Source of the DNA: Lujinxingia vulgaris
Lineage (GTDB): Bacteria > Myxococcota_A > Bradymonadia > Bradymonadales > Bradymonadaceae
Assembly: GCF_007997005.1 (NCBI RefSeq)
Contig: NZ_VOSL01000054.1
Coordinates: 124,001 to 188,000, forward strand
Direction: 5' to 3'
DNA length: 64,000 nt
Shown piece by piece: positions 17,835 to 26,620 of the stretch; position 1 is the stretch's first letter; every line of letters begins with the position of its first letter. The notes under the pieces were generated by a model, which was not told the origin of the DNA, did not search any database, and saw only the letters and a program-made list of their open reading frames with translations. The position numbers and the translations under genes are program-made.

Positions 17835-18761
17835 TCAGCGGCCTCGCCCGTCGAGCACCCGTGAGACCAGCGCTCCAAGCCGCCCGGGGGGGCGCAACAG
17901 CGCCACCTTCGGCCCCGGGCTCACGCGCAGCACGCAGCCCTCATCCGGCGCAAAGAGCTCGCCATCGAGCACCCAACCCGAGGGCGCATCGAGCACCAGC
18001 TCATCAAGCGCGGCGGCGCGCCCGGCCCCCTCTCCGACCGACTCCAAAAGCTCCGGTTTGAGCCCCTGGCTGACCAGCGCGCGGGTGGGAATGTGCGCCC
18101 AGATCGCGGGCTGCGCGGCGGGGTTGCGAAGCCCGTACCAGGTGCGCTCCAGAGAGGTCGCCACCACCGAGCCCTGATGCATCTCCACAACAGCGCGATC
18201 CACACGCATCCGGGCGGCCACATCCTGGCCCTGCGTCTCGCGCAGGGTATCGGAGGCCAGCCGCGCCACCGCGCTGACCAGCCGCCCTGCCCCCTTCTGA
18301 GCCTCGCGCTGCGCCCGCCGCGCCCGATACACCCAGCCCGCCCCGAAGCTAAACCCGTAGCGCGCCCCGCCGAGGGTGCTCGCGCTGACCTTGAGCGTCG
18401 GCGTCATCTGCACCGGCCACTCCGCGGCCTCGCTCAGAGCGCGCGCCGCCCGAGCGGGCTTCATCTCTGCGCCCAGGGCCTCCCCCACCACCGAGGCCCC
18501 CTGCGGCCCACAGGGCCACACACGCATCCCGCTGGCCACCAGGCTCACGTCACCGAGCAGCGCGCTGATGGCTCGACCCACCAGCGCGTCGTCGCCATAG
18601 ACCGCCAGCAACTCCACCCCGTCGGCGGCCAGTTCGTGAAGCTGCGCGCCAACTTCGGCGCGATCGTCTCCGAGCGCGATCACCCGTCCCGCGCCAAAAT
18701 AGCGACGCGCGTCATCCAAAAAAAAGCCGCCCGAAAGGACGGCGTACGTTGCTACACTCAT
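17835..18761 (-). CDS. Diacylglycerol/sphingosine lipid-kinase-like protein (divergent)
   Basis: The 308-residue product has a plan like the YegS/DagK lipid kinases: an N-terminal nucleotide-binding half with VYGDDALVGRAISALLGD where the family has GGDGT, a middle beta-rich domain, and a C-terminal WVLDGELF segment resembling the family's DGE motif. The glycine pair of GGDGT is degraded, so ATP binding may be altered or lost. The gene follows the ECF sigma and anti-sigma genes on the same strand after 44 bases and may belong to that operon. Alternative: an unrelated protein with chance similarity. Confidence 0.55.
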   Translation of the reverse strand: MSVATYAVLSGGFFLDDARRYFGAGRVIALGDDRAEVGAQLHELAADGVELLAVYGDDALVGRAISALLGDVSLVASGMRVWPCGPQGASVVGEALGAEMKPARAARALSEAAEWPVQMTPTLKVSASTLGGARYGFSFGAGWVYRARRAQREAQKGAGRLVSAVARLASDTLRETQGQDVAARMRVDRAVVEMHQGSVVATSLERTWYGLRNPAAQPAIWAHIPTRALVSQGLKPELLESVGEGAGRAAALDELVLDAPSGWVLDGELFAPDEGCVLRVSPGPKVALLRPPGRLGALVSRVLDGRGR

Positions 18762-18805
18762 GTCTCACTCAGCCTTGAGGTGCCATCACCGTGGATGGCA
18801 CCGTC

Positions 18806-19633
18806 TTAGCGCTTCATCGTGCCGGCGACCAGCCCCAGAAAACGATCTTCCTCAAGATCGCTCGTCATCGCATAGGTCACACCCAGATCCTGGACGACGG
18901 CCACGCCGTAGCCCTTCTGGTTAAGCCAGACAATGTCGCGATCTTCGACCTGACGGATCGACTCCCGCGGCACCTTGAGCCCCTCGCCATCAAAGAGCAG
19001 CACGCTCATGCGCGCCCCGTCGACTTCGTAGAGCACCAGCGCCGCGCGACGATCTTCGACGTGCGCGATGCGCCCGCCCAGCAGGTTGACGCGTCCGTTG
19101 TCGAAATGCGGCAGACGCACCGAGAAGTCCACCTTGTCCTGGAACCAGGCGCTGGCCTCCTGCGGGTTGCTCGTGGTGATCTCCAGGGGGAAGTTGCCCT
19201 TGTGCCACTCCACGGTCTGGTCGACCACGGGGGTGGGGCTGCTGGCCGCCGGCGCAATGGTCATCTCCGGCATCAGCAGCACCAGCGCCAGCATCGCCGC
19301 CAGCGGACCGGCCACCCAGCCCACCCGCACATAAAGCGGGCGCACGTCGGTGCGCTCCTCGTCGAGCTCAACCTCCAGCGTGGCGAGCTCCGAGGTGATG
19401 CGCTCACGCAGCGACTGCGGCGCGCGCTCCTCCGACAACGTCTCCCGAAGCTGCGCTTTAAAACGCATCTGGGCGTTCACTCGCCCACGGCAGCGCTCAC
19501 AGCCGGCCAGGTGCGCTTCCATATCGGCGCGCTCCCGCTCGTCGAACTCTTCATCGACATAGGTGTCGATAAAAGGCTCAAAATCCTCACAGCCCAACGC
19601 CACATTTTGCACCAGTTGTCCCACGTTCTTCAC
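18806..19633 (-). CDS. Zinc-finger anti-sigma factor (membrane)
   Basis: The 275-residue product starts with a zf-HC2-type domain: Cys15, then HLAGCERC (HxxxCxxC), the classic zinc-binding anti-sigma domain that holds an ECF sigma factor. A single membrane helix follows (VGWVAGPLAAMLALVLLMPE, near residue 110). The roughly 140-residue outer part is beta-rich and could sense envelope state. It lies 41 bases after the ECF sigma gene in the same direction, the standard cognate arrangement. Confidence 0.85.
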   Translation of the reverse strand: MKNVGQLVQNVALGCEDFEPFIDTYVDEEFDERERADMEAHLAGCERCRGRVNAQMRFKAQLRETLSEERAPQSLRERITSELATLEVELDEERTDVRPLYVRVGWVAGPLAAMLALVLLMPEMTIAPAASSPTPVVDQTVEWHKGNFPLEITTSNPQEASAWFQDKVDFSVRLPHFDNGRVNLLGGRIAHVEDRRAALVLYEVDGARMSVLLFDGEGLKVPRESIRQVEDRDIVWLNQKGYGVAVVQDLGVTYAMTSDLEEDRFLGLVAGTMKR

Positions 19634-19674
19634 CTCATCTGGAAGTTCGACTCAACCCGTCACCACCGACAGCG

Positions 19675-20355
19675 TCAGCTGGCCTGCGCGGCCTTGCGTT
19701 CGCGGTAGGCGTTCAGGTCGGCAGGCGCGTCCGTGGCCTCCGTCGCCTCTTCTTCCTCATCCTGAGAGGGGATGTAACCATTCTTGAGCGCGTACTCTTT
19801 GAGCTGCGCCTGAAGCATGCGCCGCCCGCGGTAGAGGCGGCTCATCACCGTGCCGATGGGGCAGTCCATGATCTCGGCGATCTCTTTGTACGCAAAGTCT
19901 TGCAGGTCAGCGAGGAGCACCACCATGCGGAAGTCCACCGGCACCTGCTCCAGCGCCCGCTTGACCTCGTCACCGAACATCTTGAAGTAGAGATGCTCCT
20001 CGGTATCGAAGCTCTCGTGGAAGGGCGTCAACTCCGGCGCCTCCGCGCGCTCCTGCAGCGGGCGGAAGTCGTCATCGACCAGGTACTCGCGGCGCTTCTG
20101 CTGCTTGCGGTAGCGGTTGATGAAGGTGTTGGTCATGATCTTAAAGAGCCACGCCTTGCAGTTGGTGCCCTGCTCGTATTTATCGAAGTAGCGATACGCC
20201 TTGAGCATCGTCTCCTGAATCAGATCCTCGGCGTCGCTCTCGCTCTTGGTCAGACGCAGCGCCGTGCCGTAGAGGGCATCCAGATGAGGGATGGCCTCCT
20301 GCTCAAACGCCAGCCGCTCCTTTGCGTCCATCTTCGCTTTGTTCTTCTTAAACAT
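19675..20355 (-). CDS. ECF-type RNA polymerase sigma factor
   Basis: The 226-residue protein has sigma region 2 (AEDLIQETMLKAYRYFDKY, NCKAWLFKIMTNTFINRYR) and region 4 with a helix-turn-helix (FAYKEIAEIMDCPIGTVMSRLYRGRRML). I placed the start at the ATG at 20355, with GGAAGG five bases before it; a GTG two codons upstream (20361) is too close to that site. The acidic 35-residue C-terminal tail (EEEEATEATDAPADL) is extra. The neighbouring anti-sigma factor should control it. It is separated from alanine dehydrogenase by an intrinsic terminator and so has its own promoter. Confidence 0.92.
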   Translation of the reverse strand: MFKKNKAKMDAKERLAFEQEAIPHLDALYGTALRLTKSESDAEDLIQETMLKAYRYFDKYEQGTNCKAWLFKIMTNTFINRYRKQQKRREYLVDDDFRPLQERAEAPELTPFHESFDTEEHLYFKMFGDEVKRALEQVPVDFRMVVLLADLQDFAYKEIAEIMDCPIGTVMSRLYRGRRMLQAQLKEYALKNGYIPSQDEEEEATEATDAPADLNAYRERKAAQAS

Positions 20356-20564
20356 GGGCACCTTCCCGTGCTCTTAAGTCATCGCTGCGCCCCGAGTGGG
20401 CGGCGGCGCGCTGTCTTCCGAGGAAGCCGGCAGACCAACGCGTCGGTTGTAACTTCAGACGCGGGCGCTTCTATTTCATTCAGTCTGCAATCTTCCAGCT
20501 ATGCGCCAATCGAGATCGCGTGCGCGTCACGCCTTCGGGCCGAGGATCGCAGATTGGGCGCCAG

Positions 20565-20610
20565 AAAAAAAGACACCCCCGCCAGACCTCAAGCTGGCCG
20601 CGGGGGTGTC
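20565..20610 (-). terminator. Intrinsic terminator of alanine dehydrogenase
   Basis: GACACCCCCGC (20572-20582) pairs perfectly with GCGGGGGTGTC (20600-20610). On the minus strand the 11-bp stem is followed by a run of seven T. It lies 29 bases after the ald stop. Confidence 0.9.
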
Positions 20611-20638
20611 GGTGTCTCCGGCGAGTCACAACCCGAGG

Positions 20639-21751
20639 TTAGAGCAGCTCGCTCAGCGGGGTGTACTCAAGATCCAGGCTGTCGGCGACGGCCTTGTACA
20701 CGCACTGCCCCTTGTAGGTGTTGACGCCCAGGGCCAGCCCCGCATCGTCTTTGACGGCCTGCTCAAAGCCTTTGCTGGCCAGCGCCAGACCGTAGCCCAG
20801 CGTGGTGTTGTTGAGCGCAAAGGTCGAGGTGCGGGCCACCGCCCCGGGCATATTCGCCACGCAGTAGTGGACCACGCCGTCGACCACGTAGGTCGGATCT
20901 TCGTGGGTGGTCGGGTGGCAGGTGGCAATGCAGCCGCCCTGGTCGACCGAGACGTCGACCACCACGCTGCCCTCCTGCATCTGGCTGATATGATCGCGGG
21001 TCACCAGATGCGGCGCCTTCGCCCCGGGGATGAGCACCGCGCCCACCACGAGATCGGCATTGAGCACCTGGTCGTAGATCGTGCCGACGTTGGAGTGCAT
21101 CGTCTGGATCTTGCTACCGAAGATGTCGTCGAGATAACGCAGGCGGTTGAGGTTCAGATCCACGATCGTGACCTGCGCGCCCATGCCCACGGCCATCTTC
21201 GCGGCGTTGGTACCGACCACGCCACCGCCCAGAATCACGACTTTGGCGCGGGCCACACCGGGCACACCGCCCAGCAGCACACCCTTGCCGCCATGCTCGC
21301 GCTCCAGACAACGCGCGCCCACCTGAATGGCCATACGACCGGCCACCTCACTCATCGGCTCCAGCAGCGGCAGACGCCCGTCGGGGAGCTGAATCGTCTC
21401 GTAGGCCACCGCGCGCACCTGACGCTCCAGCAGCACCTCGGCCAGCTCCGGCACTGCGGCCAGGTGGAAGTAGGTGTAGACGAGCTGACCTCGCTGCATC
21501 AGCCCGTACTCCGGGGCCATCGGCTCTTTGACCTTCACGATCATGTCCGAGGATTCCCAGACGGCTTCGGCGCTGGGCAGAATCGTCGCCCCGGCCTCCA
21601 CGTAGCGCTCGTCCGGGATGGCGCTCCCTTCGCCGGCGCCGGCCTGCACCGCCACCTCGTGGCCCTGGCGCACGTACTCGGCCACACTGGCCGGGATCAA
21701 CCCCACTCGATATTCGTGATTCTTAATCTCTTTCGGAACCCCAATTCTCAC
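20639..21751 (-). CDS. ald: Alanine dehydrogenase
   Basis: The 370-residue protein begins [20 protein letters not shown], diagnostic for alanine dehydrogenase. It contains [11 protein letters not shown] and the NAD-binding [12 protein letters not shown], and the length is typical. It interconverts L-alanine and pyruvate plus ammonia with NAD. The gene is single, ends in its own terminator and has about 250 bases of intergenic DNA upstream, shared with the divergent nitroreductase gene. Confidence 0.96.
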   Translation of the reverse strand: MRIGVPKEIKNHEYRVGLIPASVAEYVRQGHEVAVQAGAGEGSAIPDERYVEAGATILPSAEAVWESSDMIVKVKEPMAPEYGLMQRGQLVYTYFHLAAVPELAEVLLERQVRAVAYETIQLPDGRLPLLEPMSEVAGRMAIQVGARCLEREHGGKGVLLGGVPGVARAKVVILGGGVVGTNAAKMAVGMGAQVTIVDLNLNRLRYLDDIFGSKIQTMHSNVGTIYDQVLNADLVVGAVLIPGAKAPHLVTRDHISQMQEGSVVVDVSVDQGGCIATCHPTTHEDPTYVVDGVVHYCVANMPGAVARTSTFALNNTTLGYGLALASKGFEQAVKDDAGLALGVNTYKGQCVYKAVADSLDLEYTPLSELL

Positions 21752-22001
21752 GGCTCTTCTCCGGGTAGCGGCAACGTTAAGGAATCCCGGGCCGCCCGCT
21801 CTCGGGGAGCCCTGTGGGCCGGACTATAGCGAGCGCTAACCGTCCCGGCAATCGAGCGACGCCCGCTCCAGCGCGGTAGCAAAGATGCACCGCGGCGCTG
21901 CACGTGCTCGCGTTGCGAAAGATGCGCTCGACCGCTAGGAATGCGCACGATCGCTTCGCGCTTCTTCATGCGTTGAGACTTCCCCACACCAGGACTCCCT
22001 C

Positions 22002-22556
22002 ATGAATACTCACCAGACCTTGATGACGCGGCGCACCATTCACGACTACAAACGTGATCCCCTGCCCGAAGGTGCTCTGGAGCGCGCGTTGCAGGCGGCC
22101 ACCCGCGCGCCCAACCACAAGCTGACCAACCCCTGGCGCTTCACGCTGATGGGGCCCGAGACCCGCGAGCGCATCACCGAGATCGGTGTGGCCGAGAAGC
22201 GCAAGAAGCGCGGCGGGTTGAGCGAGGCGGCCGAGACCTCCATCCGCACGAAGTTTAGTCGCCCCCCGGAGCTCATCGCGGTCAGCCAGGTGATCGACGC
22301 CGACCCGCACCGCCGGCGCGAAGACTACGCCGCGGTGTCCTGCGCCATCCAGAACATCCAACTCTCGCTGTGGAGTGAGGGCATCGGCTCCAAATGGAGC
22401 AGCGGCGGCGTCACCAACGCCCCCGAGACCTACGAAACACTCGGCATCGACCCGGCCGTTGAAGAGATTGTGGGCTTTGTCTGGGTCGGCTTCGCTGAAG
22501 TGGTGCCCGACCCGCCACGCGCCGCGCTGGCCGAGGTGATGCGCACCACCCCCTGA
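22002..22556 (+). CDS. Nitroreductase-family flavoprotein
   Basis: The 184-residue product has the nitroreductase start (RRTIHDYKRDPLPEGALERAL), the FMN-contact region APNHKLTNPWRF and the C-terminal GFVWVGFAE. This short form without a fused domain resembles the YdjA/NfnB-like subset. It should be an FMN-dependent NAD(P)H oxidoreductase of the cytoplasm; the natural substrate is unknown. AGGA precedes the ATG. It converges with the parvulin-type lipoprotein gene after 16 bases. Confidence 0.87.
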   Translation: MNTHQTLMTRRTIHDYKRDPLPEGALERALQAATRAPNHKLTNPWRFTLMGPETRERITEIGVAEKRKKRGGLSEAAETSIRTKFSRPPELIAVSQVIDADPHRRREDYAAVSCAIQNIQLSLWSEGIGSKWSSGGVTNAPETYETLGIDPAVEEIVGFVWVGFAEVVPDPPRAALAEVMRTTP

Positions 22557-22572
22557 CGCCCACGCGCCGAAC

Positions 22573-23586
22573 TTACTGCCCCGGAACCTCATCCTGGAGA
22601 CGCTCCGGGCGCATCTCCACCCGTGCGCCTTCGAGCAGCGCGCTGAGCTGCTCGGTGTAGGCCTGGGTGCGCGCCTCGCGTGTCAACGCGTGGGCCGCAA
22701 AACGCTCAACCTCTTGAGGATCGGCCGGCTGCCCGTCGAGCACGTCATCGACTTTGAGCAGGTGCCAGCCTACGGGCGAACGAACCGGCTCACTCAACGT
22801 ACCGAGGTCATGCTCGCTGGCAAGCGACTCCGCCGCCCGGGAGAACTCCGGCACGACCTGAATCCACCCTTCGGGCAGGCGCTGGCGGACATCGCCCTCC
22901 GAAGGTGGGGCAAAGCGCATATGCGCGTTGACCACCGCCTGATACTCCGCAGGCAACACCTCGCTGTTGAGCCGCTGCGCCTCGGCGATCAACGCCTCAA
23001 GCGTGGGCGCTTCGCCGAGCTGCTCGGCGCTGGCGTCGATCCAGTCCTGTGCGCGCTCGAAGCGCTCGTCCCGAAGTTCTCGACGGCGCTCCGCCCCGAA
23101 CTTCTCATCGCCGGGCATGCTCCTCGGGACCACGATCACCAGATGGCTGGAGCGGTATCCCCGGGGGAAGTCGGCGTTCTTCTGCAGGATCGCGACAAAA
23201 TCCTCGGAGGGATCGTCGATCCGATTCTCAGCCTCAATCTCCCCTTGCAGATAGGCGTTCACCAGCCCCTGTTTACGTGCAAAACGGGCGTCGGGCCGCT
23301 GGTGCAGCCTGCGGCGGTAGGCCTCCTGCCAGAGCAGCGTCTCGTCGATCAGGGCGCGCATTGCCTCCCGACGATCGAGCTCCGGGTGAGCCTCCCAGAA
23401 GATCGCCAGCTCCTGCGCGCCCAGGCTGACCTCGCCAACGCGGGCGAGCTCCGGTTGCGGCGACGCGGCCAGCACACGCTCCATCGCCTGCTCCACCGGA
23501 GGGTGCGCTACCTCGGCCTGCTCCTCGGCGCACCCGGCCAGCAGCGCGATCACCGCCAGCCCCCATCCTCGTCGAAAGCTACGCAT
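22573..23586 (-). CDS. Lipoprotein peptidyl-prolyl isomerase (parvulin type)
   Basis: From the ATG at 23586 the 337-residue product begins with a lipoprotein signal (LAVIALLAGC, Cys about 18). Open frame upstream of this is not protein-like. The C-terminal half has the parvulin fold signature LGTLSEPVRSPVGWHLLKVDDV, and the N-terminal half is helical like the SurA/PrsA chaperone arm. It probably helps fold secreted or outer-membrane proteins while anchored in a membrane. The ATG overlaps the stop of the 64-residue gene in an ATGA arrangement. It is the last gene of a six-gene operon. Confidence 0.82.
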   Translation of the reverse strand: MRSFRRGWGLAVIALLAGCAEEQAEVAHPPVEQAMERVLAASPQPELARVGEVSLGAQELAIFWEAHPELDRREAMRALIDETLLWQEAYRRRLHQRPDARFARKQGLVNAYLQGEIEAENRIDDPSEDFVAILQKNADFPRGYRSSHLVIVVPRSMPGDEKFGAERRRELRDERFERAQDWIDASAEQLGEAPTLEALIAEAQRLNSEVLPAEYQAVVNAHMRFAPPSEGDVRQRLPEGWIQVVPEFSRAAESLASEHDLGTLSEPVRSPVGWHLLKVDDVLDGQPADPQEVERFAAHALTREARTQAYTEQLSALLEGARVEMRPERLQDEVPGQ

Positions 23587-23780
23587 CAATCCTCCCGGCT
23601 CGCGGCCACCGCCAGGCGGCTCAAGTCCACGCCGGCGCGCACCACGGCGAAGGCCACCGCCAGCGCGATAAGCGCCGCCACATAATCGGCCTCCGCCAGA
23701 AAGTTCACCGTGCGCACAAAGAAGTACGCGCTCCCCGCAATAAACCCGATCCCCAGGATGTCGTACATCGTCGCGCGCAT
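23586..23780 (-). CDS. Small two-helix membrane protein
   Basis: A 64-residue protein with two hydrophobic segments (ILGIGFIAGSAYFFV and YVAALIALAVAFAVVRAG) and short charged ends. No family was recognised. Its start is either the ATG at 23780 or the ATG four codons later. It overlaps the next gene by four bases and follows the 277-residue membrane protein by about 48 bases, which supports a real coding role in the operon. Confidence 0.65.
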   Translation of the reverse strand: MRATMYDILGIGFIAGSAYFFVRTVNFLAEADYVAALIALAVAFAVVRAGVDLSRLAVAASRED

Positions 23781-23828
23781 CTCGCCTCATCTCAGGTGTG
23801 TGGTCAGCCGGCAGAGAGCCATCCGGCG

Positions 23829-24662
23829 TCATGGCAACCTTACGATCATCTGCATGCCCAGCGCGATCACCATCGCCGCCGCAGCCACCCAGCCGACAAC
23901 ACGACGTTTCAGCGCCCCGGGGGACTCCAGAAGACGCAGCTGCCCTCGGCTCAGCACCGGCTGACGCCGCTCGTATTCCCAGTTCAGCGCCGGCAGCACC
24001 GCTGCCATGTAGGCCATCACGACCCAGGCGAAGAGCATCAGCACCGTCATAAAGGTCAGGTGCAGGGTAGCGCGATCACCGGCCCGCTCCACCAGGGTGC
24101 GACTGATCTGCGGATCGACAAAGAGCATCCAGACCAGGACGGCCAGCACACCCAGAACGACGGCCGAGCGCGTGCGCACGAAGACGCGGTAGCGCGACGC
24201 GAGGCTATCGGTGGTGTGAACCTCGGTAGGTTTCTGGCCCGGCGTCTCGTTGAGGTCGTCGCCGATCGCCGCGACGACCAGGTAACTCAAAAAGGTCGCC
24301 GCGCTGGCCAGCAGCGTCATCGGCTCGGCCATCGCCGCCCACTCGCGCTCGGTCAACAGGGCCATCGCCGGCAAAAAACTCACCGGAAAGACCATCAGCC
24401 GAAGCGCGGGGTTGGCGCGCACCACCGCCAGCGCCCCGAAAAAGAGCGGGGTCAGCATGGCGATCACGCGCAACCCGGAGCCATCGGCGCTGAGCACCTC
24501 GGCCACAAGCCCCGCTCCCAGCCACTGACCCCAGAGGGTCAGGGCCAGAAAGGCCAGCAGCATCGTACGCCACACCGAGCCTCGTTGACCCGATGCCTCC
24601 TGCTGCCCCTGATCCTCGCTCCGGGAGCGTTCAACCATCCCTGCCGCCCTGTCGGCTTCCAC
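23829..24662 (-). CDS. Polytopic membrane protein, unknown function
   Basis: A product of about 277 residues from GTG 24662 (or 269 from ATG 24638) with a hydrophilic N-terminus and about seven hydrophobic segments, e.g. LLAFLALTLWGQWLGAGLV, VIAMLTPLFFGALAVV, SAVVLGVLAVLVWMLFV and VGWVAAAAMVIALGMQMIV. A charged loop separates the two halves. Neither signature residues nor a known family were seen. It lies 12 bases after the PDZ-like lipoprotein gene, so it is part of the same transcript. Confidence 0.65.
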   Translation of the reverse strand: MEADRAAGMVERSRSEDQGQQEASGQRGSVWRTMLLAFLALTLWGQWLGAGLVAEVLSADGSGLRVIAMLTPLFFGALAVVRANPALRLMVFPVSFLPAMALLTEREWAAMAEPMTLLASAATFLSYLVVAAIGDDLNETPGQKPTEVHTTDSLASRYRVFVRTRSAVVLGVLAVLVWMLFVDPQISRTLVERAGDRATLHLTFMTVLMLFAWVVMAYMAAVLPALNWEYERRQPVLSRGQLRLLESPGALKRRVVGWVAAAAMVIALGMQMIVRLP

Positions 24663-24674
24663 AACTGCTCGGGC

Positions 24675-25232
24675 TCACTCCACCCGCCAGATGGCGTGCG
24701 CCGGTTGCCCGTCGCGGCGAAAGTCCACTCGAATCTCATCGGCCTCGGCCAGCGTCGACCAGGCGTTGAGGTAATGATCCGGCCGCTCCAGTTTCACGAG
24801 GTTGACGTGGGTGACCACGTCGCCGACGCGAAGCTGAGGCGCCACAAAGCTATGCGCATGGGTGGAGATGTCGACGATCAAAAAGCCCACAAAGGCGCCG
24901 TCTTCATGGAAGGGCTCGGTGTCCACATGCTGAAAGACCACCGCCGGGCCGCGCTCTAAGAGCGCGTCGACCTCACCGCGGGAGATCAAGGAGACGCCAT
25001 CGGGTCCGACCATGGGCTCTCGGAGCTCGACGCGCCGGGCTGGCGAGGAGGCGGGGTTGTCGGGGAGGGGCGCGACCGCCGCCTCATCGCCCGAGGGCGG
25101 CGCGCCTACATTCTGCTCCGGCCCTCGCTCGGCGGCCCGCCGCTGGTCGGGCGCACTCGCGCACCCCACGCTCAGCGCGATCAGCGCCAACGCGCCCAGA
25201 CACAGACCCAACCTTTGCACTGCGTTCTTCAT
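24675..25232 (-). CDS. Lipoprotein with C-terminal PDZ-like domain
   Basis: The 185-residue product from ATG 25232 has a lipoprotein signal peptide ending ALIALSVGC. After an Ala/Pro/Glu-rich linker of about 45 residues, the last 100 residues resemble the PDZ-like domain of GspC/HtrA proteins (VAPQLRVGDVVTHVNLVKL, then a helix and ADEIRVDFRRDGQPAH). It may bind peptide ends in the periplasm. The start codon overlaps the upstream stop (ATGA), so translation is coupled to the oxidoreductase gene. The PDZ call is by pattern only. Confidence 0.68.
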   Translation of the reverse strand: MKNAVQRLGLCLGALALIALSVGCASAPDQRRAAERGPEQNVGAPPSGDEAAVAPLPDNPASSPARRVELREPMVGPDGVSLISRGEVDALLERGPAVVFQHVDTEPFHEDGAFVGFLIVDISTHAHSFVAPQLRVGDVVTHVNLVKLERPDHYLNAWSTLAEADEIRVDFRRDGQPAHAIWRVE

Positions 25233-26608
25233 CAACGCTCCTCATCAAGTTTTTGAAACATCTCGGCCCGCGTGGCGAACTTGAACTCCACAAGCCCTCG
25301 CGCCTCCGCCTCTTTGGCGGCGAGTCGGTCGAGGTGCTTGACGCCCTCATAGTCGACGACGCGGACCTCGCGCTCCTCAAGAAGCGCGAAGAGCCCCTTG
25401 CGAACATCCTCGTAGCCGCGGGTGCCAGCCGGTCGCACCCGAAACGCACCATCGAGGTAGGCGAGGATCTCATCACATCCCTGAACCGCATCGGCGCGGG
25501 CTTTACCCACCAGACCATCGGAGGCTTTGCGTGCCCATCCCACCACGAAGGTGTCCCAGATCGGGGTCTCATCGACCGGGTCGTAGACCATGTAACGCGG
25601 GCGCTCCGGGTGCGTCTCCCAGGGCTCCTGCACCGTCGCAAACTCGCCGGACCACGCCGGGGAGAGCGGCAACCCGAGCGACGGCTCAATCGCATCGCCA
25701 ATGGCGAAGACGATCGTGTCGCAGGCCAGCGTCTCGAACTCCCCGGTACGCTCCACGCCCACCCGACCATCCGGGCCGGGCGCCTTCAGACGTGTCTTTT
25801 CGCAGGTCAGCCCCGTGACCCGACCGTCCTCATCGACCTCCACCCGCGCCGGAGATCGCAGAAAGCGCATCCGGAAGGAGGTCTCACTGGGGTGCTCCAG
25901 GGGCTCATCCACAAAGCGCACATAGTCCTCGAAGAGCGCCTCTGGATCCTGGCCCACGTCGGTGAGCACCGGCGCGATCTGATCGAACTCCGCGCGCAAC
26001 GCGTCCTGATCGAGCGCCTCACTGACGAGCTTGAACTCTTTGTCGGTAAACGCGCGCTCGGCCGGTCCCCGTCGGGCCACCGCGGTCACCGAGCGCACCT
26101 TCCGCTCGCAGACCATCCAGTGGACGATGTCCAGACAGACGTTGCCCATGCCCACCACCACCACGTCGTCGCCGACCGGGAACTCCCGCTCACTGAAGGG
26201 GGGAAGCCCGTTGTAGTGGTACACCAGATCTTTGGCGTGGAAGCAGGCCTCGGCATCTTCACCGGTTAGCCCGAGCCACTTGGTGCCCTGGGCCCCCACC
26301 GCGACCACCAGGGCGTCAAAGCCCAGCTCGCGAAGCTCATCGAGCGAGACGTCGGCCTCCTGCCCCACGCTCACGTTGCCCACGTAGTAGATGTTCTCGT
26401 GGGAAAGCACCCGATCGAAGTAGCGGCGAAGGCCGCGCTTCATCTTGTATTTGGTCGGGTAGATCCCGAACTCAGCCAGCCCGCCCGGCTTGATATCCCG
26501 GTTGAGCATCACCACCTGATGGCCTGCCTTGGCCAACACCTCCGCCGCATAAATGCTGGCCGGGCCAGCGCCGATCATCGCTACGGTGTGCGTTGCTTTC
26601 GTCGTCAT
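25232..26608 (-). CDS. Adrenodoxin-reductase/FprA-like FAD-dependent NADP oxidoreductase
   Basis: The 458-residue protein has an N-terminal FAD-binding motif (AMIGAGPASIYAAEVLAKAG), the IKPGGLAEFGIYP segment of the ferredoxin-NADP reductase/GltD class, and an NADP-binding VVVGMGNVCLDIVHWM. RRGPAERAFTDKE is typical of adrenodoxin reductase-type proteins. It should pass electrons between NADPH and a ferredoxin-like partner. No ferredoxin gene is adjacent. The roughly 100 C-terminal residues (EDVRKGLFALLEEREV) are longer than in FprA and may be an extra helical domain. Confidence 0.83.
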   Translation of the reverse strand: MTTKATHTVAMIGAGPASIYAAEVLAKAGHQVVMLNRDIKPGGLAEFGIYPTKYKMKRGLRRYFDRVLSHENIYYVGNVSVGQEADVSLDELRELGFDALVVAVGAQGTKWLGLTGEDAEACFHAKDLVYHYNGLPPFSEREFPVGDDVVVVGMGNVCLDIVHWMVCERKVRSVTAVARRGPAERAFTDKEFKLVSEALDQDALRAEFDQIAPVLTDVGQDPEALFEDYVRFVDEPLEHPSETSFRMRFLRSPARVEVDEDGRVTGLTCEKTRLKAPGPDGRVGVERTGEFETLACDTIVFAIGDAIEPSLGLPLSPAWSGEFATVQEPWETHPERPRYMVYDPVDETPIWDTFVVGWARKASDGLVGKARADAVQGCDEILAYLDGAFRVRPAGTRGYEDVRKGLFALLEEREVRVVDYEGVKHLDRLAAKEAEARGLVEFKFATRAEMFQKLDEER

Positions 26609-26620
26609 AGTCTCGTGTCC

